Positions 7,991-16,589 of a stretch of 64,000 bases of DNA are shown here, in pieces. Within the stretch, counting starts at the first letter, position 1, and the number at the start of each line of letters is the position of its first letter. The translations under genes were made by a program, and so were the position numbers. Source of the stretch: Desulfurobacterium thermolithotrophum DSM 11699. Lineage in GTDB: Bacteria; Aquificota; Aquificia; Desulfurobacteriales; Desulfurobacteriaceae. The stretch is from assembly GCF_000191045.1 (NCBI RefSeq), contig NC_015185.1:1184501-1248500 (forward strand), written 5' to 3'. The notes beneath the pieces are model-generated. The model searched no databases. It was not told the DNA's origin and worked only from the letters and a program-made list of their open reading frames with translations.

Positions 7991-9021
7991 AAAAGAAGAG
8001 CTTAACTTACAAGGATGCTGGAGTTGATATAGAAGCAGGAGAAAAGCTTGTCGATAAGATTAAACCTTTTGCCAAAAAGACATTTGACGAAAACGTTCTT
8101 GCAGGAATAGGTGGATTTGGTGCTGGATATAAACTTCCAAAAGGTTATAAAGAACCAGTTCTTGTTTCTGGAACAGACGGTGTAGGAACAAAACTAAAAG
8201 TAGCCCAAATGGCAAATGTTCACAATACTGTTGGAATAGATTTAGTTGCAATGTGTGTTAACGATATTCTTACAGTTGGAGCAAAACCTCTATTTTTCCT
8301 TGATTACTTTGCAACTGGCAAGCTTTCTGTTGATACAGCAGCTGATGTAGTAAAAGGAATAGCAAAAGGATGTGAAATTGCCGGCTGTTCTTTAATAGGT
8401 GGAGAAACAGCCGAAATGCCAGACTTTTATCCTGAAGGTGAATACGACCTTGCCGGTTTTGTCGTTGGAATTGTTGATAAAGAAAAGTACATCACAGGAG
8501 AGAAAATAGAACCAGGAGATGTTGTTTTAGGACTTGCATCTTCAGGAATTCATAGTAATGGCTACTCTTTAGTAAGGAAACTTTTCTTTGAAATTCTTGA
8601 ACTAAAAATTGATGAGTATATTAAAGAGTTGGATAAAAAAGTTTATGAAGTTCTTTTAACTCCTACAAAGATCTACGTAAAACCTGTTTTGAAGCTTCTT
8701 GAAGAAGTAGAAGTTAAGGGAATTGCTCATATTACAGGTGGTGGTATTCCTGGAAATCTTGTAAGGATTCTTCCAAAGTCTGTTGATGCTGTCATTAAAA
8801 AAGGAAGCTGGGAAGTACTTCCAATTTTTGAGTTCATTCAAAAGAAGGGAAACATCGTAGAAGAAGAAATGTTTAAAACCTTTAATATGGGTATTGGTCT
8901 TTGTATTGTTGTTTCTTCTCAAAATATTGAAAAAGCAGAAAAACTATTAACAGACGCAGGAGAAAAAGTTTATAGAATAGGAGAAATAAGAAAAGGAACA
9001 GGAAAGGTAATTATCCAATGA
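7987..9021 (+). CDS. purM: phosphoribosylformylglycinamidine cyclo-ligase (AIR synthetase)
   Basis: PurM, 344 residues, converts FGAM to aminoimidazole ribotide with ATP in purine synthesis. The N-terminus has [13 protein letters not shown], the family opening. [13 protein letters not shown] carries the ATP/phosphate-binding acidic residue, followed by [13 protein letters not shown] and [13 protein letters not shown], with [13 protein letters not shown] and [11 protein letters not shown] further on. The start overlaps the yhaM stop by four bases and the stop overlaps purN by four, so the three are translationally coupled. PurN makes a product two steps upstream of PurM. Confidence 0.97.
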   Translation: MKKKSLTYKDAGVDIEAGEKLVDKIKPFAKKTFDENVLAGIGGFGAGYKLPKGYKEPVLVSGTDGVGTKLKVAQMANVHNTVGIDLVAMCVNDILTVGAKPLFFLDYFATGKLSVDTAADVVKGIAKGCEIAGCSLIGGETAEMPDFYPEGEYDLAGFVVGIVDKEKYITGEKIEPGDVVLGLASSGIHSNGYSLVRKLFFEILELKIDEYIKELDKKVYEVLLTPTKIYVKPVLKLLEEVEVKGIAHITGGGIPGNLVRILPKSVDAVIKKGSWEVLPIFEFIQKKGNIVEEEMFKTFNMGIGLCIVVSSQNIEKAEKLLTDAGEKVYRIGEIRKGTGKVIIQ

Positions 9022-9665
9022 AAATTGCTGTTCTAGCATCTGGTAGAGGCTCTAACTTTGAGTCTATAGCTAAAGCTGTTAAGTCAGGAAAAATAAGTGG
9101 AGAAATAGCTGTTCTTATAGTTGATAGAAAGAACATTGGAGCCATAGAAAGGGCAGAAAAATTAGGAGTTAATTGGATATATGTTGATCCATATGGTTAT
9201 TCTTCTCGAGAGGATTACGACAGGAAAATAGTTTCTATTTTAAAACATTTACAGGTTGATTTAGTCTGTTTAGCAGGATATATGAGAATTGTTTCAGAAG
9301 TTTTTATAGAAAGTTTTCCAAACAAAATAATGAACATTCATCCTGCACTTCTTCCTTCCTTTCCTGGTTTAAAACCACATGAAAAAGCTATTAAATATGG
9401 AGTAAAAGTTACAGGAGCTACTGTTCATTTTGTTGACAATGGAATAGATACAGGTTCAATAATAGTTCAGGCAGTAGTTCCTGTATCTCCTCAGGATACT
9501 TCATCTTCTTTGTCTCAAAAAGTCTTAGAGCTTGAACATAGAATATATCCTCAAGCTGTTAAATGGTTTGTCGACGGCAGGATAGAAATTAAAGGGAGAA
9601 GTGTAATAGTAAAAAATGCTAATTATTCCACTTTACCAATAGTTCCTGCTTTAGAGGATTTCTGA
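9018..9665 (+). CDS. purN: phosphoribosylglycinamide formyltransferase
   Basis: PurN, 215 residues, transfers a formyl group from 10-formyl-tetrahydrofolate to GAR. Visible motifs are [12 protein letters not shown] (phosphoribosyl binding), [24 protein letters not shown] with the catalytic Asn/His, and [17 protein letters not shown] with the catalytic Asp. The C-terminus carries about 20 residues beyond the shortest family members. Start and stop overlap the neighbouring genes by a few bases. The downstream M16 homologue begins on the last base of the stop codon. Confidence 0.96.
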   Translation: MKIAVLASGRGSNFESIAKAVKSGKISGEIAVLIVDRKNIGAIERAEKLGVNWIYVDPYGYSSREDYDRKIVSILKHLQVDLVCLAGYMRIVSEVFIESFPNKIMNIHPALLPSFPGLKPHEKAIKYGVKVTGATVHFVDNGIDTGSIIVQAVVPVSPQDTSSSLSQKVLELEHRIYPQAVKWFVDGRIEIKGRSVIVKNANYSTLPIVPALEDF

Positions 9666-10876
9666 TGAAACTGTTTAAGCTTAGAAACGGATTGAAGGTC
9701 ATCTTTCAAGAAGTTAATAATCTTGATATTTTAGCCTGTACAATTTTTCTACCAGGCGGAGCATCTATTGAAGACAAGTTAAAAGCGGGAATTACTATTC
9801 TTTCTCTAAAAACAGCTTTTAAAAGAACCTTAAAAAGGAGCTCCTTAGAATTTGCAAAAATTCAAGAACAGTTTGGTACTCCCTTCATTCCTGATGTCTC
9901 AAGCGATTACTCTTTCATTAAGTTTCAAATAATTACTGAAGGTTTAGAAAATTACATTAAACTTTTCCAAGAGGTAATTGAAGAACCTGGGTTTACAGAA
10001 GAAAGTTTTAAAGTAGAAAAAGAGTCTCTTTTGGCAGCTATAAGATCAAGAAAAGAGAATTCTTTTTCGCTTGCCTATGAAAAGATGGTTTCTTTGACTT
10101 ATAACGGAACTCCTTATGAAAAGCTACCCTATGGAGAAGAGTTGACAGTTAAACCATTAACTCTTGAAGACATCCGCAATCAATTTAAGAAAGTTGTTGT
10201 GCCGGAAGGAACTGTTTTTTCCTTCTGTGGAAAGATAAAAGATGCAGAAGGCATTCTGAAGCTTTTAGAGAAAATTAAAACTAAAAAATTAAGAAAACTT
10301 CAACATTTCTCGAAGAGAATTGAAAATATAGAAGAAGTTGAAGTAAAAAGAAAAGGTTCTTCACAAGTATTTATTATTCTTGCAGTGAATGCTCCTTCTA
10401 TTTCAGAAAAGGATTTCCTTTCTTATAAGCTCTTTAATACTCTTTTAGGTGAAGGTATTGGTTCTCTCCTCTTTCAAGAATTAAGAGAAAGGAAAGGTTT
10501 TGCTTACTCTACTGGTTCTATTTTCCCAACAAGAAAAAACTCAGGACGACTCTTTTTTTATATAGGAACTTCACCTGAAAAGGAAAAAGAAGTAAAAAGA
10601 GCTCTTATAAACTTAAAGGAAAACTTACCTAATCTTATAACTAAGGAAGCTTTAAATAGAGCAAAACAGTTTTTCAGAGGAAATTTTGAACTTGACCATG
10701 AAACGAGAATGAAAAAAGCATGGTATTCCGGACTTTGGGAAATTTTAGGAAAAAGTAGCTCTTTTGACTCTCAAATTCTTGATCTAGTAGAGGAAGTTTC
10801 CTTCTCTAATTTATTAGATGTTGCAGAAAAAATTTCTTCTGAACCTTATCACATGGTGGTTGTCAAAGATGAATAA
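9665..10876 (+). CDS. M16 peptidase-family protein lacking the zinc-binding motif
   Basis: A 403-residue M16 (pitrilysin-type) protein with the usual two half-domains. The N-terminal half begins LRNGLKVIFQEV and reaches FLPGGASIEDKLKAGI, the point where active members have HXXEH. Here the sequence continues TILSLKTAF, with no His-X-X-Glu-His and no zinc site. The C-terminal half keeps the substrate-side signature: LLGEGIGSLLFQELRERKGFAYSTGS, with the conserved Arg/Tyr. Bacterial M16 enzymes often work as pairs of a zinc subunit and an inactive partner, so this may be the partner subunit; no zinc-bearing partner is in the window. Confidence 0.85.
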   Translation: MKLFKLRNGLKVIFQEVNNLDILACTIFLPGGASIEDKLKAGITILSLKTAFKRTLKRSSLEFAKIQEQFGTPFIPDVSSDYSFIKFQIITEGLENYIKLFQEVIEEPGFTEESFKVEKESLLAAIRSRKENSFSLAYEKMVSLTYNGTPYEKLPYGEELTVKPLTLEDIRNQFKKVVVPEGTVFSFCGKIKDAEGILKLLEKIKTKKLRKLQHFSKRIENIEEVEVKRKGSSQVFIILAVNAPSISEKDFLSYKLFNTLLGEGIGSLLFQELRERKGFAYSTGSIFPTRKNSGRLFFYIGTSPEKEKEVKRALINLKENLPNLITKEALNRAKQFFRGNFELDHETRMKKAWYSGLWEILGKSSSFDSQILDLVEEVSFSNLLDVAEKISSEPYHMVVVKDE

Positions 10877-11363
10877 ACTTTTAATTGTTAGTGCTTGTCT
10901 TATAGGATTTAACTGTAAGTATAGTGGTGGAAATAATAGATATGAGCCACTTGTAGAAGCCTTTAAAAAAGGTAAGGTAATACCAGTTTGTCCTGAACAG
11001 CTTGGAGGTCTTCCTACTCCAAGACCCCCTGCTAAAATTTTAGGCAAAGACGGAAAAGATGTTTTAAGTGGAACTGCAAAAGTTTTGACTGTTAAAGGAA
11101 CCCCAAAAGATGTAACAAAGAACTTTTTAAAAGGAGCTTATGAAACTCTTTATGTAGTAGAACTCTTAAAAGATAAGGTTATTGCGTGTATATTAAAAGA
11201 AAAAAGTCCATCTTGCGGAGTAAAGAAAATCTATAAATTTGAAGTTGATCAACTTAAAGATGGAATGGGCGTAACTGCTGCACTTTTAAAAGAAAAAAGG
11301 TTTAAAATTATTAGTTCCGAAGATAAAAAAGACATAGAAAAAATCATAGAGGAGCTTGGATGA
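10869..11363 (+). CDS. DUF523 family protein
   Basis: A 164-residue DUF523 protein of unknown function. The family signature is clear: LLIVSACLIGFNCKYSGGNN at the start, VIPVCPEQLGGLPTPRPPAKI in the middle, and LKEKSPSCG(VKKIY) near residue 115-120, with several conserved cysteines suggesting metal or cluster binding. The ATG at 10869 gives the typical N-terminus and overlaps the end of the M16 gene; an upstream in-frame ATG would add 17 unlike residues. It overlaps the next gene by four bases. No function is assigned. Confidence 0.85.
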   Translation: MNKLLIVSACLIGFNCKYSGGNNRYEPLVEAFKKGKVIPVCPEQLGGLPTPRPPAKILGKDGKDVLSGTAKVLTVKGTPKDVTKNFLKGAYETLYVVELLKDKVIACILKEKSPSCGVKKIYKFEVDQLKDGMGVTAALLKEKRFKIISSEDKKDIEKIIEELG

Positions 11364-12436
11364 GTAGGTTACCCGAACTAAAAATCAAGAACTTAAAACC
11401 AAAGTATCCAATAATTCAAGGTGGAATGGGAGCAAGAGTTTCGCTCCATAAACTTGCTGCTGCCGTAGCAAATGCAGGTGGAATAGGAGTTATTTCTGCA
11501 GTTCTTCTTCACGAAAAGGATCGTTCAAAACCTAAAAAGACCACCTGTAAAGGGATAGAAGTTGAAAGCTTAGGTCTCAAGCCTTATCACTACGCTTGGG
11601 AGTTAGCAGAAGAAATAAAGAAAGCAAAGGAGTTAGCTCCCAATGGAATCATTGGCGTTAATATAATGTATGCTCTTACTCACTTTTATGAGCTATTAAT
11701 GACTGCTATTGATGCAGGAGCTGATCTGATAATTCAAGGGGCAGGATTTGGAAAAGATGTATTTAAGATTTGCAATCTTTTCGACATGCCACTTATAGAA
11801 ATAGTTGCAACTCCTAAGGGAGCAATGCTTTCAGAAAGATTAGGGGCAGCAGCCGTAATTGTCGAAAGTGGAGAAGCCGGTGGTCACCTTGGTACAATGG
11901 ATAGTATTTGGGATACCCTTCCTAAGATAGTAAAAGCAGTGAAGAACATCCCTGTTATTGCTGCTGGTGGTATTTTTGATGGAAAAGACATGGCAAGAGC
12001 TTTTGAACTTGGAGCAAAAGGAATACAAATTGCAACAAGATTTATAGCAACCTATGAATGTGATGCTGCTCCCGAATTTAAAGATTATATAATAAAAGCT
12101 AAACCTGAAGACTCTATCTATATAAAGAGTCCTGTAGGAATGCCAGCACATGCAGTAAAAAATCCATTTACTGAAGGGCTTGAAAAGGAAGGAAAGATAC
12201 CTCATTCTTGTCCTTACAATTGTCTTAAAATGTGTTCAGGTCCTGATTCTATTTACTGTATCGCTGATGTCCTTTTAAAGTCTGTAAATGGTGATGTAGA
12301 AAACGGACTTGTTTTTGCTGGAAGCAACGTTGGAAGAGTTAATAGAATATACCATGTTGATGAGCTTGTAAAAGAACTAATTGAAGAATGTAAAAGTGAG
12401 CTTGAAAAGAAGAATCTTAATTTTGGAGGTGATTAA
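11360..12436 (+). CDS. nitronate monooxygenase-like flavin oxidoreductase
   Basis: A 358-residue TIM-barrel flavoprotein of the nitronate monooxygenase / FabK-like group. Motifs: YPIIQGGMGARVS at the N-terminus (FMN phosphate side), AAVANAGGIGVISA, AAAVIVESGEAGGHLG (the family glycine-rich block), IPVIAAGGIFDGKDMARAFELGAKGIQIATRF. A cysteine-containing segment near the C-terminus (HSCPYNCLKMC) is more like the longer anaerobe subfamily than like FabK. The substrate cannot be told from sequence; FabK (enoyl-ACP reductase) is less likely at this length. It is coupled to DUF523 upstream and cpoB downstream by overlaps. Confidence 0.85.
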   Translation: MSRLPELKIKNLKPKYPIIQGGMGARVSLHKLAAAVANAGGIGVISAVLLHEKDRSKPKKTTCKGIEVESLGLKPYHYAWELAEEIKKAKELAPNGIIGVNIMYALTHFYELLMTAIDAGADLIIQGAGFGKDVFKICNLFDMPLIEIVATPKGAMLSERLGAAAVIVESGEAGGHLGTMDSIWDTLPKIVKAVKNIPVIAAGGIFDGKDMARAFELGAKGIQIATRFIATYECDAAPEFKDYIIKAKPEDSIYIKSPVGMPAHAVKNPFTEGLEKEGKIPHSCPYNCLKMCSGPDSIYCIADVLLKSVNGDVENGLVFAGSNVGRVNRIYHVDELVKELIEECKSELEKKNLNFGGD

Positions 12437-13164
12437 TGAGAAAATTTTTAATTTTTCCGATATTTTCTTTTTTGTTCTTTAGTTGTGCTCAAAATCAACA
12501 ACCTGTTAACACAGGAATTTTAGAACTAAAAAAAGAAATAGATCTTATTAAGACAAAAGTGGAACTAAATTCAAGAAAAGTTTCATCTCTTGAAAGTAGA
12601 ATTTCACAAGTTGAGGATAAATCAGCTGAAAACGAACAACAGATTTTCGAGCTTAAAAGAAAACTGGAAGATGTAGAAAAAACGGTATCCTCTATAACTG
12701 TACCATCTCCATCGGTATCTCCGACTGTTCCTAGTTCTCCTTCTTCCAATGAAGAAAAAACAGAAGAACAACAAATAGTAATTCAAGTTTCTGATAAAGA
12801 TCTTTACAAACAGGCTTTTAACTCAATGGAAGCTGGTGATCTTGAAACAGCAAAGTCTACGTTTGAAAAACTTGTTGAACAGTATCCTGATAGTCCCCTT
12901 GCCGATAACGCTCTTTACTGGATAGGTGAAATTTACTACTCTCACAACGATTACGAAACAGCAGCTAATTACTTTAAACAGGTTATTGAAAAGTATCCTA
13001 ATGGAAATAAAGTGCCTGCAGCAATGTTAAAGCTTGCTCTTTCCTATAAAGGAATGGGAGAATTAGATAAAGCAAAAGAGATGTTTCAACAGGTTATAGA
13101 AAAATATCCTAACACACCTGAAGCAGGTATAGCAAAAGCAAAACTTATGGAGATAGAAAAATGA
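12436..13164 (+). CDS. cpoB: Tol-Pal-associated lipoprotein CpoB/YbgF
   Basis: A 242-residue exported protein. The signal ends in a lipobox (FLFFSC, Cys17), unlike the soluble E. coli CpoB. Next comes a coiled coil (about residues 25-85, heptads of Leu/Ile), a Ser/Pro/Thr linker, and three TPR-type repeats at the C-terminus (LYKQAFNSMEAGDLETAKSTF, ADNALYWIGEIYYSHNDYETA, PAAMLKLALSYKGMGELDKA). This order is the CpoB/YbgF pattern: coiled-coil trimerisation then TPRs that contact Tol and peptidoglycan synthases. No tol or pal genes are nearby. It is coupled by overlaps on both sides. Confidence 0.85.
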   Translation: MRKFLIFPIFSFLFFSCAQNQQPVNTGILELKKEIDLIKTKVELNSRKVSSLESRISQVEDKSAENEQQIFELKRKLEDVEKTVSSITVPSPSVSPTVPSSPSSNEEKTEEQQIVIQVSDKDLYKQAFNSMEAGDLETAKSTFEKLVEQYPDSPLADNALYWIGEIYYSHNDYETAANYFKQVIEKYPNGNKVPAAMLKLALSYKGMGELDKAKEMFQQVIEKYPNTPEAGIAKAKLMEIEK

Positions 13165-13544
13165 AAATAGACAATAGAGCTATTAAAGGACTTGCATATA
13201 GAGCCGCTGATCTTTGGCTTAACCTTGAACTTTCTAAATTCCGTCCAGATGGTAACTATGAGCAAGTTGAAAACTTTTTAAAGCAAAGATTTAAAGCAGA
13301 TGAACTAAATCCTCTTCTTGTCACTTTAGGTCTTTTAGAAATGGCCTTGATTGAGGATGCTTTAAAGAATAAGCCTTATCTTTCAGAAGAAGAAAGAGAG
13401 AAAATCATACAGGAAATTGTTGAAAGTTTAGCCAAAAAATTTCCTCAAATTGTGTCAGAAATGGAAAAAATATTGAGTGAAATTGATAGTAAAATAAAGG
13501 AGTTTAAACTCCTTGCTGATAAGTATAGAAAAGGAGGAGAGTAA
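13161..13544 (+). CDS. uncharacterised helical protein
   Basis: A 127-residue soluble protein I do not recognise. It is rich in Glu, Lys and Leu, predicted mostly helical, and has no signal peptide, cysteine or known motif. The N-terminal part (LAYRAADLWLNLELSKFRPDG) and a middle hydrophobic segment (NPLLVTLGLLEMALIEDALK) suggest a small helical bundle; the end (about 95-120) looks like a coiled coil. It overlaps the cpoB stop by four bases and touches ino1, so it is certainly translated. Its job may relate to either neighbour. Confidence 0.8.
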   Translation: MKIDNRAIKGLAYRAADLWLNLELSKFRPDGNYEQVENFLKQRFKADELNPLLVTLGLLEMALIEDALKNKPYLSEEEREKIIQEIVESLAKKFPQIVSEMEKILSEIDSKIKEFKLLADKYRKGGE

Positions 13545-14642
13545 ATGTCTGAAAAGGTAAAGGTAGCGATAGTAGGGGTAGGGAACTGTGCAAGTTCGCT
13601 TATTCAAGGTATTTATTATTATCAAAATAAAAAAGAGGAAGAAATTACCGGACTTATGCACTATGACATTGGAGGATACAAACCCTGGGACATAGAGGTA
13701 GTTGCAGCTTTTGATATAGACGCAAGAAAAGTTGGGAAGGATTTGAGTAAAGCAATATTTGAAAAACCTAACTGTACTACTGTTTTCTATCCAGATGTTC
13801 CAAAAATGGATGTTGAAGTTCAAATGGGACCATTAATGGATGGCTTTGCAGAACACATGCTTGACTATCCCGAGGATCAAAGATTTGTTCCTGCTGATAA
13901 AGAACCTGTTGACGTAGCAAAAGTGCTTAAAGAAAGTGGTGCTGAAGTAGTCGTTAACTATCTTCCTGTTGGTTCTGAAGAAGCTACGCGCTACTACGCA
14001 CAGTGTGCTCTTGAGGCTGGATGTGCATTTGTTAACTGTATTCCTGTCTTTATAGCTTCTGATGAAGAATGGGCTAAAAAATTCAAAGAAAAAGGACTTC
14101 CAATTGTTGGAGATGACATAAAGTCTCAAGTCGGAGCAACTATTACTCATAGAGCTCTTGCTAACTTAATGAGCGATAGAGGAGTGCCTATAGATAGAAC
14201 CTATCAGCTTAATTTTGGTGGAAATACAGACTTCCTTAACATGTTAGAGAGAAAAAGATTAAAAACAAAGAAAGTTTCAAAAACAGAAGCTGTAAGATCT
14301 TTGATACCACATCCTATGGATAACGATAACATTCATATAGGCCCCAGTGACTATGTCCCATGGCTTAAAGATAACAAAATAGCCTACATTAGACTTGAAG
14401 GAAGACTCTTTGGTGATGTTCCTATGTTCATCGAATTGAAGCTTTCTGTTGAAGATTCTCCAAATAGTGCAGGTTCTGCAATTGATGCCATTAGATGTGC
14501 TAAAGTAGGGTTAGATAGAGGAATAGGAGGACCTCTTTACTCTATCTCTTCTTATACTATGAAACATCCACCTATTCAGTATCCTGACTGGAAAGCAAAA
14601 GAACTCGTTGATAAGTTTATAAAAGGAGAAATTGAAAGATAA
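13545..14642 (+). CDS. ino1: myo-inositol-1-phosphate synthase
   Basis: A 365-residue inositol-1-phosphate synthase, converting glucose-6-phosphate to myo-inositol-1-phosphate with NAD. Seen: the nucleotide fold [62 protein letters not shown] (active-site lysine region), [12 protein letters not shown] and [16 protein letters not shown]. It is the short prokaryotic form found in archaea, Thermotoga and Aquificales, where the product feeds inositol lipids or the thermoprotectant di-inositol phosphate. The GGAGGAG site directly before the ATG is strong. A terminator follows. Confidence 0.95.
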   Translation: MSEKVKVAIVGVGNCASSLIQGIYYYQNKKEEEITGLMHYDIGGYKPWDIEVVAAFDIDARKVGKDLSKAIFEKPNCTTVFYPDVPKMDVEVQMGPLMDGFAEHMLDYPEDQRFVPADKEPVDVAKVLKESGAEVVVNYLPVGSEEATRYYAQCALEAGCAFVNCIPVFIASDEEWAKKFKEKGLPIVGDDIKSQVGATITHRALANLMSDRGVPIDRTYQLNFGGNTDFLNMLERKRLKTKKVSKTEAVRSLIPHPMDNDNIHIGPSDYVPWLKDNKIAYIRLEGRLFGDVPMFIELKLSVEDSPNSAGSAIDAIRCAKVGLDRGIGGPLYSISSYTMKHPPIQYPDWKAKELVDKFIKGEIER

Positions 14643-14648
14643 TTTTCT

Positions 14649-14676
14649 ATCCCCCCCTTTGAAAGGGGGGATTAAA
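14649..14676. terminator. convergent terminator between ino1 and panD
   Basis: A G/C hairpin: a run of seven C, TT, loop TGA, AA, then six G, flanked by A/T-rich sequence on both sides. It lies between two convergent genes and probably serves both. The T-runs are short and mixed, so the strength is uncertain. Confidence 0.65.
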
Positions 14677-14680
14677 ATTT

Positions 14681-15061
14681 TTAAACTAAAAGACCACCAG
14701 AAGTTTTTGTAACTTTTACAGGTCTATTTTCCTCATCAACTAACACAACAGTAGGTGAAAATTCTTTAATTTCTTCTTCGTTAAGTTCACAATAGGTAAC
14801 GATTATAACCTTATCTCCTTTTTGAACTTTCCTTGCAGCAGCACCGTTAAGACAGATTTCCCCACTTCCAGGTTCTCCGGGAATTACATAGGTTGAAAAT
14901 CTTTCTCCATTTGTAACATTATATATCTCAACCTTTTCATAAGGAAGAATATCGGCTAATTTCATTAGTTCCAAATCTATGGTTATACTTCCCTCATAAT
15001 CCAAGTCTGCTCCTGTTACTGTAGCTCTGTGAATTTTTGATTTAAACATAATTCTCTTCAT
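14681..15061 (-). CDS. panD: aspartate 1-decarboxylase
   Basis: PanD, 126 residues, makes beta-alanine for pantothenate and coenzyme A. It is a pyruvoyl enzyme that cleaves itself at Gly-Ser. With the ATG at 15061 the site falls at Gly24-Ser25 ([10 protein letters not shown]), exactly the usual position. [13 protein letters not shown] and the Tyr58-region [23 protein letters not shown] are also typical. A GTG three codons upstream is possible, but it lies within the GAGGTG ribosome site that serves this ATG. It is a single gene on the minus strand, divergent from the MEMO1-like gene across 79 bases that must hold two promoters. Confidence 0.97.
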   Translation of the reverse strand: MKRIMFKSKIHRATVTGADLDYEGSITIDLELMKLADILPYEKVEIYNVTNGERFSTYVIPGEPGSGEICLNGAAARKVQKGDKVIIVTYCELNEEEIKEFSPTVVLVDEENRPVKVTKTSGGLLV

Positions 15062-15140
15062 TCTTCCCACCTCGATGGAAATTTGTCAAAAGTAAATATA
15101 TGTTTAACAAAGAAGATTGTGTGGTAAGAAGGAGGGGAGG

Positions 15141-15944
15141 ATGGTTAGGTATCCAGCGGTTGCAGGGCAGTTTTACCCAGGAAATTCAGAAGAATTAAAA
15201 CTTTACCTTGAGTCATTTTGTAGAAATAATATTCCTAAGGTAGATGCAAAAGCCATCATTGTTCCTCATGCCGGATATATCTATTCTGGAAAAGTGGCTG
15301 GTGAAACTTATAGTAGAGTCGAAATTCCATCTCTTAACATTATTATGGGTCCTAATCATACAGGCTTAGGGAAATCCGTATCTGTTTATCCTTCTGGTAT
15401 ATGGATAACCCCACTTGGAGAGATCCCTATAAATGAACATATAACCTCTAAACTTTTAAATAATTCTCCCTTTGAAGCTGATACCGCAGCACATATTTAT
15501 GAACACTCGTTAGAAGTTCAGCTTCCTTTTTTACAGTATTGTTCAGGCTATAGAGAAGATCTTTCAATTGTTCCAATAACTTACAAATACATATCATACA
15601 GTGATTGCATAAAAGCAGGTGAAGTTTTGGCTAAAGTTTTAGAAGAAGACAATGGATTAATAGTTATAAGTACAGACTTTTCTCATTATATTTCCCAATC
15701 AGAAGCTGAAAAGTACGATTCCTTAGCTATCGATGCCATACTGAGTCTTAATCCAGAAGAACTCTATAAAAGAGTATTTACCTATAACATTTCCATGTGC
15801 GGTGTAATTCCTGCAACTATTGGACTTATAGCCTCTAAACTCTTAGGAGCAAATAATGCTGAACTTGTTATGTATAGAACTTCAGGAGATATAACCGGAG
15901 ATTATTCTCAAGTTGTTGGATATGCTGGAATAATCATATATTAA
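15141..15944 (+). CDS. MEMO1/AmmeMemoRadiSam-B family protein
   Basis: A 267-residue MEMO1-family protein. Typical parts are RYPAVAGQFYPGN at the start, AIIVPHAGYIYSGKVAGETYSRV (metal His), IIMGPNHTGLGKSVSVYPSGIWITPLG, EHSLEVQLPFLQY, VISTDFSHYISQSEAEKYD and SMCGVIPATIGLIA. The fold is that of extradiol dioxygenases; the biochemical role in bacteria is unknown. Often an AMMECR1 and a radical-SAM gene are nearby; neither is here. The ATG at 15141 sits right after GGAGGGGAGG, so this start is preferred over one 24 bases upstream. Confidence 0.9.
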   Translation: MVRYPAVAGQFYPGNSEELKLYLESFCRNNIPKVDAKAIIVPHAGYIYSGKVAGETYSRVEIPSLNIIMGPNHTGLGKSVSVYPSGIWITPLGEIPINEHITSKLLNNSPFEADTAAHIYEHSLEVQLPFLQYCSGYREDLSIVPITYKYISYSDCIKAGEVLAKVLEEDNGLIVISTDFSHYISQSEAEKYDSLAIDAILSLNPEELYKRVFTYNISMCGVIPATIGLIASKLLGANNAELVMYRTSGDITGDYSQVVGYAGIIIY

Positions 15945-15956
15945 TTATGATACAAT
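15933..15956 (+). promoter_or_regulatory. inverted repeat and -10 box upstream of the arsR-trxA-trxB operon
   Basis: ATCATA and TATGAT form a 6-7-6 inverted repeat (15933-15951) over the stop codon of the preceding gene. Its last base begins a TACAAT -10-like box (15951-15956), 33 bases before the proposed TTG start. This is a plausible autoregulatory ArsR-family operator. No convincing -35 is seen and AT-rich palindromes arise by chance. Confidence 0.35.
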
Positions 15957-15988
15957 TTTTCACCCATAACTTACGTGGAGGTAAAGAA

Positions 15989-16261
15989 TTGACAGATTGT
16001 GAAAAAGTAGCCGAGATACTTAAAGCGCTTGGACATCCGACAAGAGTTAAGATTATAAAGTATCTTAGTGATGGAGAAAAATGCGTAAAAGAAATATGGC
16101 AGGAGCTTGGGATCCCTCAACCGACTGTTTCCCAGCACATTAATATATTAAAAAGTGCTGGAATCATTTCATTTAGAAAAGAGGGTGTTAAGACTTGCTA
16201 CAAGATAGAAGATCCAAGAGCAGTCGAAGTGATAAAACTTTTATCTGAGGAGGTAAAATAA
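15989..16261 (+). CDS. ArsR-family transcriptional regulator
   Basis: A 90-residue winged-helix repressor of the ArsR/SmtB family: [17 protein letters not shown], then the recognition helix [18 protein letters not shown] and the wing [12 protein letters not shown]. The TTG at 15989 is preferred because GGAGGT lies 8 bases upstream; the longer frame from an ATG at 15947 would add 14 residues and includes that site. Three cysteines (4, 32, 70) are visible; Cys32 sits where E. coli ArsR has its first metal cysteine. The gene is coupled to trxA by one base overlap, so it probably regulates thioredoxin genes in response to redox, sulfur or metal signals (inference). Confidence 0.88.
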   Translation: MTDCEKVAEILKALGHPTRVKIIKYLSDGEKCVKEIWQELGIPQPTVSQHINILKSAGIISFRKEGVKTCYKIEDPRAVEVIKLLSEEVK

Positions 16262-16587
16262 TGGCTCAGGAAATTAAGTCTATGGAAGAATTTGAAAGAG
16301 AAGTACTTTCTTCAGATGTTCCTGTGCTCGTCGATTTTTGGGCTCCATGGTGTGGTCCATGTAGAATGCTTGCTCCAACAATTGAAGAGCTCTCAGAAGA
16401 ATATGCTGGAAAAGTAAAGGTCTTCAAAGTTAATACTGACGAACTTCCAATGCTTGCTATGCAATATGGTATTAGAGGTATTCCAACTGTGATGCTCTTT
16501 GTTAATGGAGATGTTGCAGACGTTAAAGTCGGTCTTCAGCCAAAAGCAGTTTTTGAAAGCATGATAGAAAGAGTTCTTACGGAGTAA
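16261..16587 (+). CDS. trxA: thioredoxin
   Basis: A 108-residue thioredoxin with the canonical active site WAPWCGPC (Cys31, Cys34), the cis-proline segment RGIPTVMLF and the usual length. It reduces protein disulfides and is itself reduced by the flavoenzyme encoded three bases downstream. It shares one base with the upstream ArsR gene and has a GAGGT site within that gene's end, so the operon order is regulator, thioredoxin, reductase, exported thioredoxin-like protein. Confidence 0.97.
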   Translation: MAQEIKSMEEFEREVLSSDVPVLVDFWAPWCGPCRMLAPTIEELSEEYAGKVKVFKVNTDELPMLAMQYGIRGIPTVMLFVNGDVADVKVGLQPKAVFESMIERVLTE

Positions 16588-16589
16588 CC

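Noticed and set aside
11360-12436. FabK enoyl-ACP reductase
   Set aside because: The protein is longer than FabK and has the AGGHLG block and a Cys-rich C-terminal segment of the nitronate-monooxygenase-like group; no fatty-acid genes nearby.
15083-15111. TTGTCA plus TAACAA as a promoter of the MEMO1-like gene
   Set aside because: TTTGTCAAA is a tempting palindrome but spacing to any good -10 is poor on both strands, so no promoter is called.
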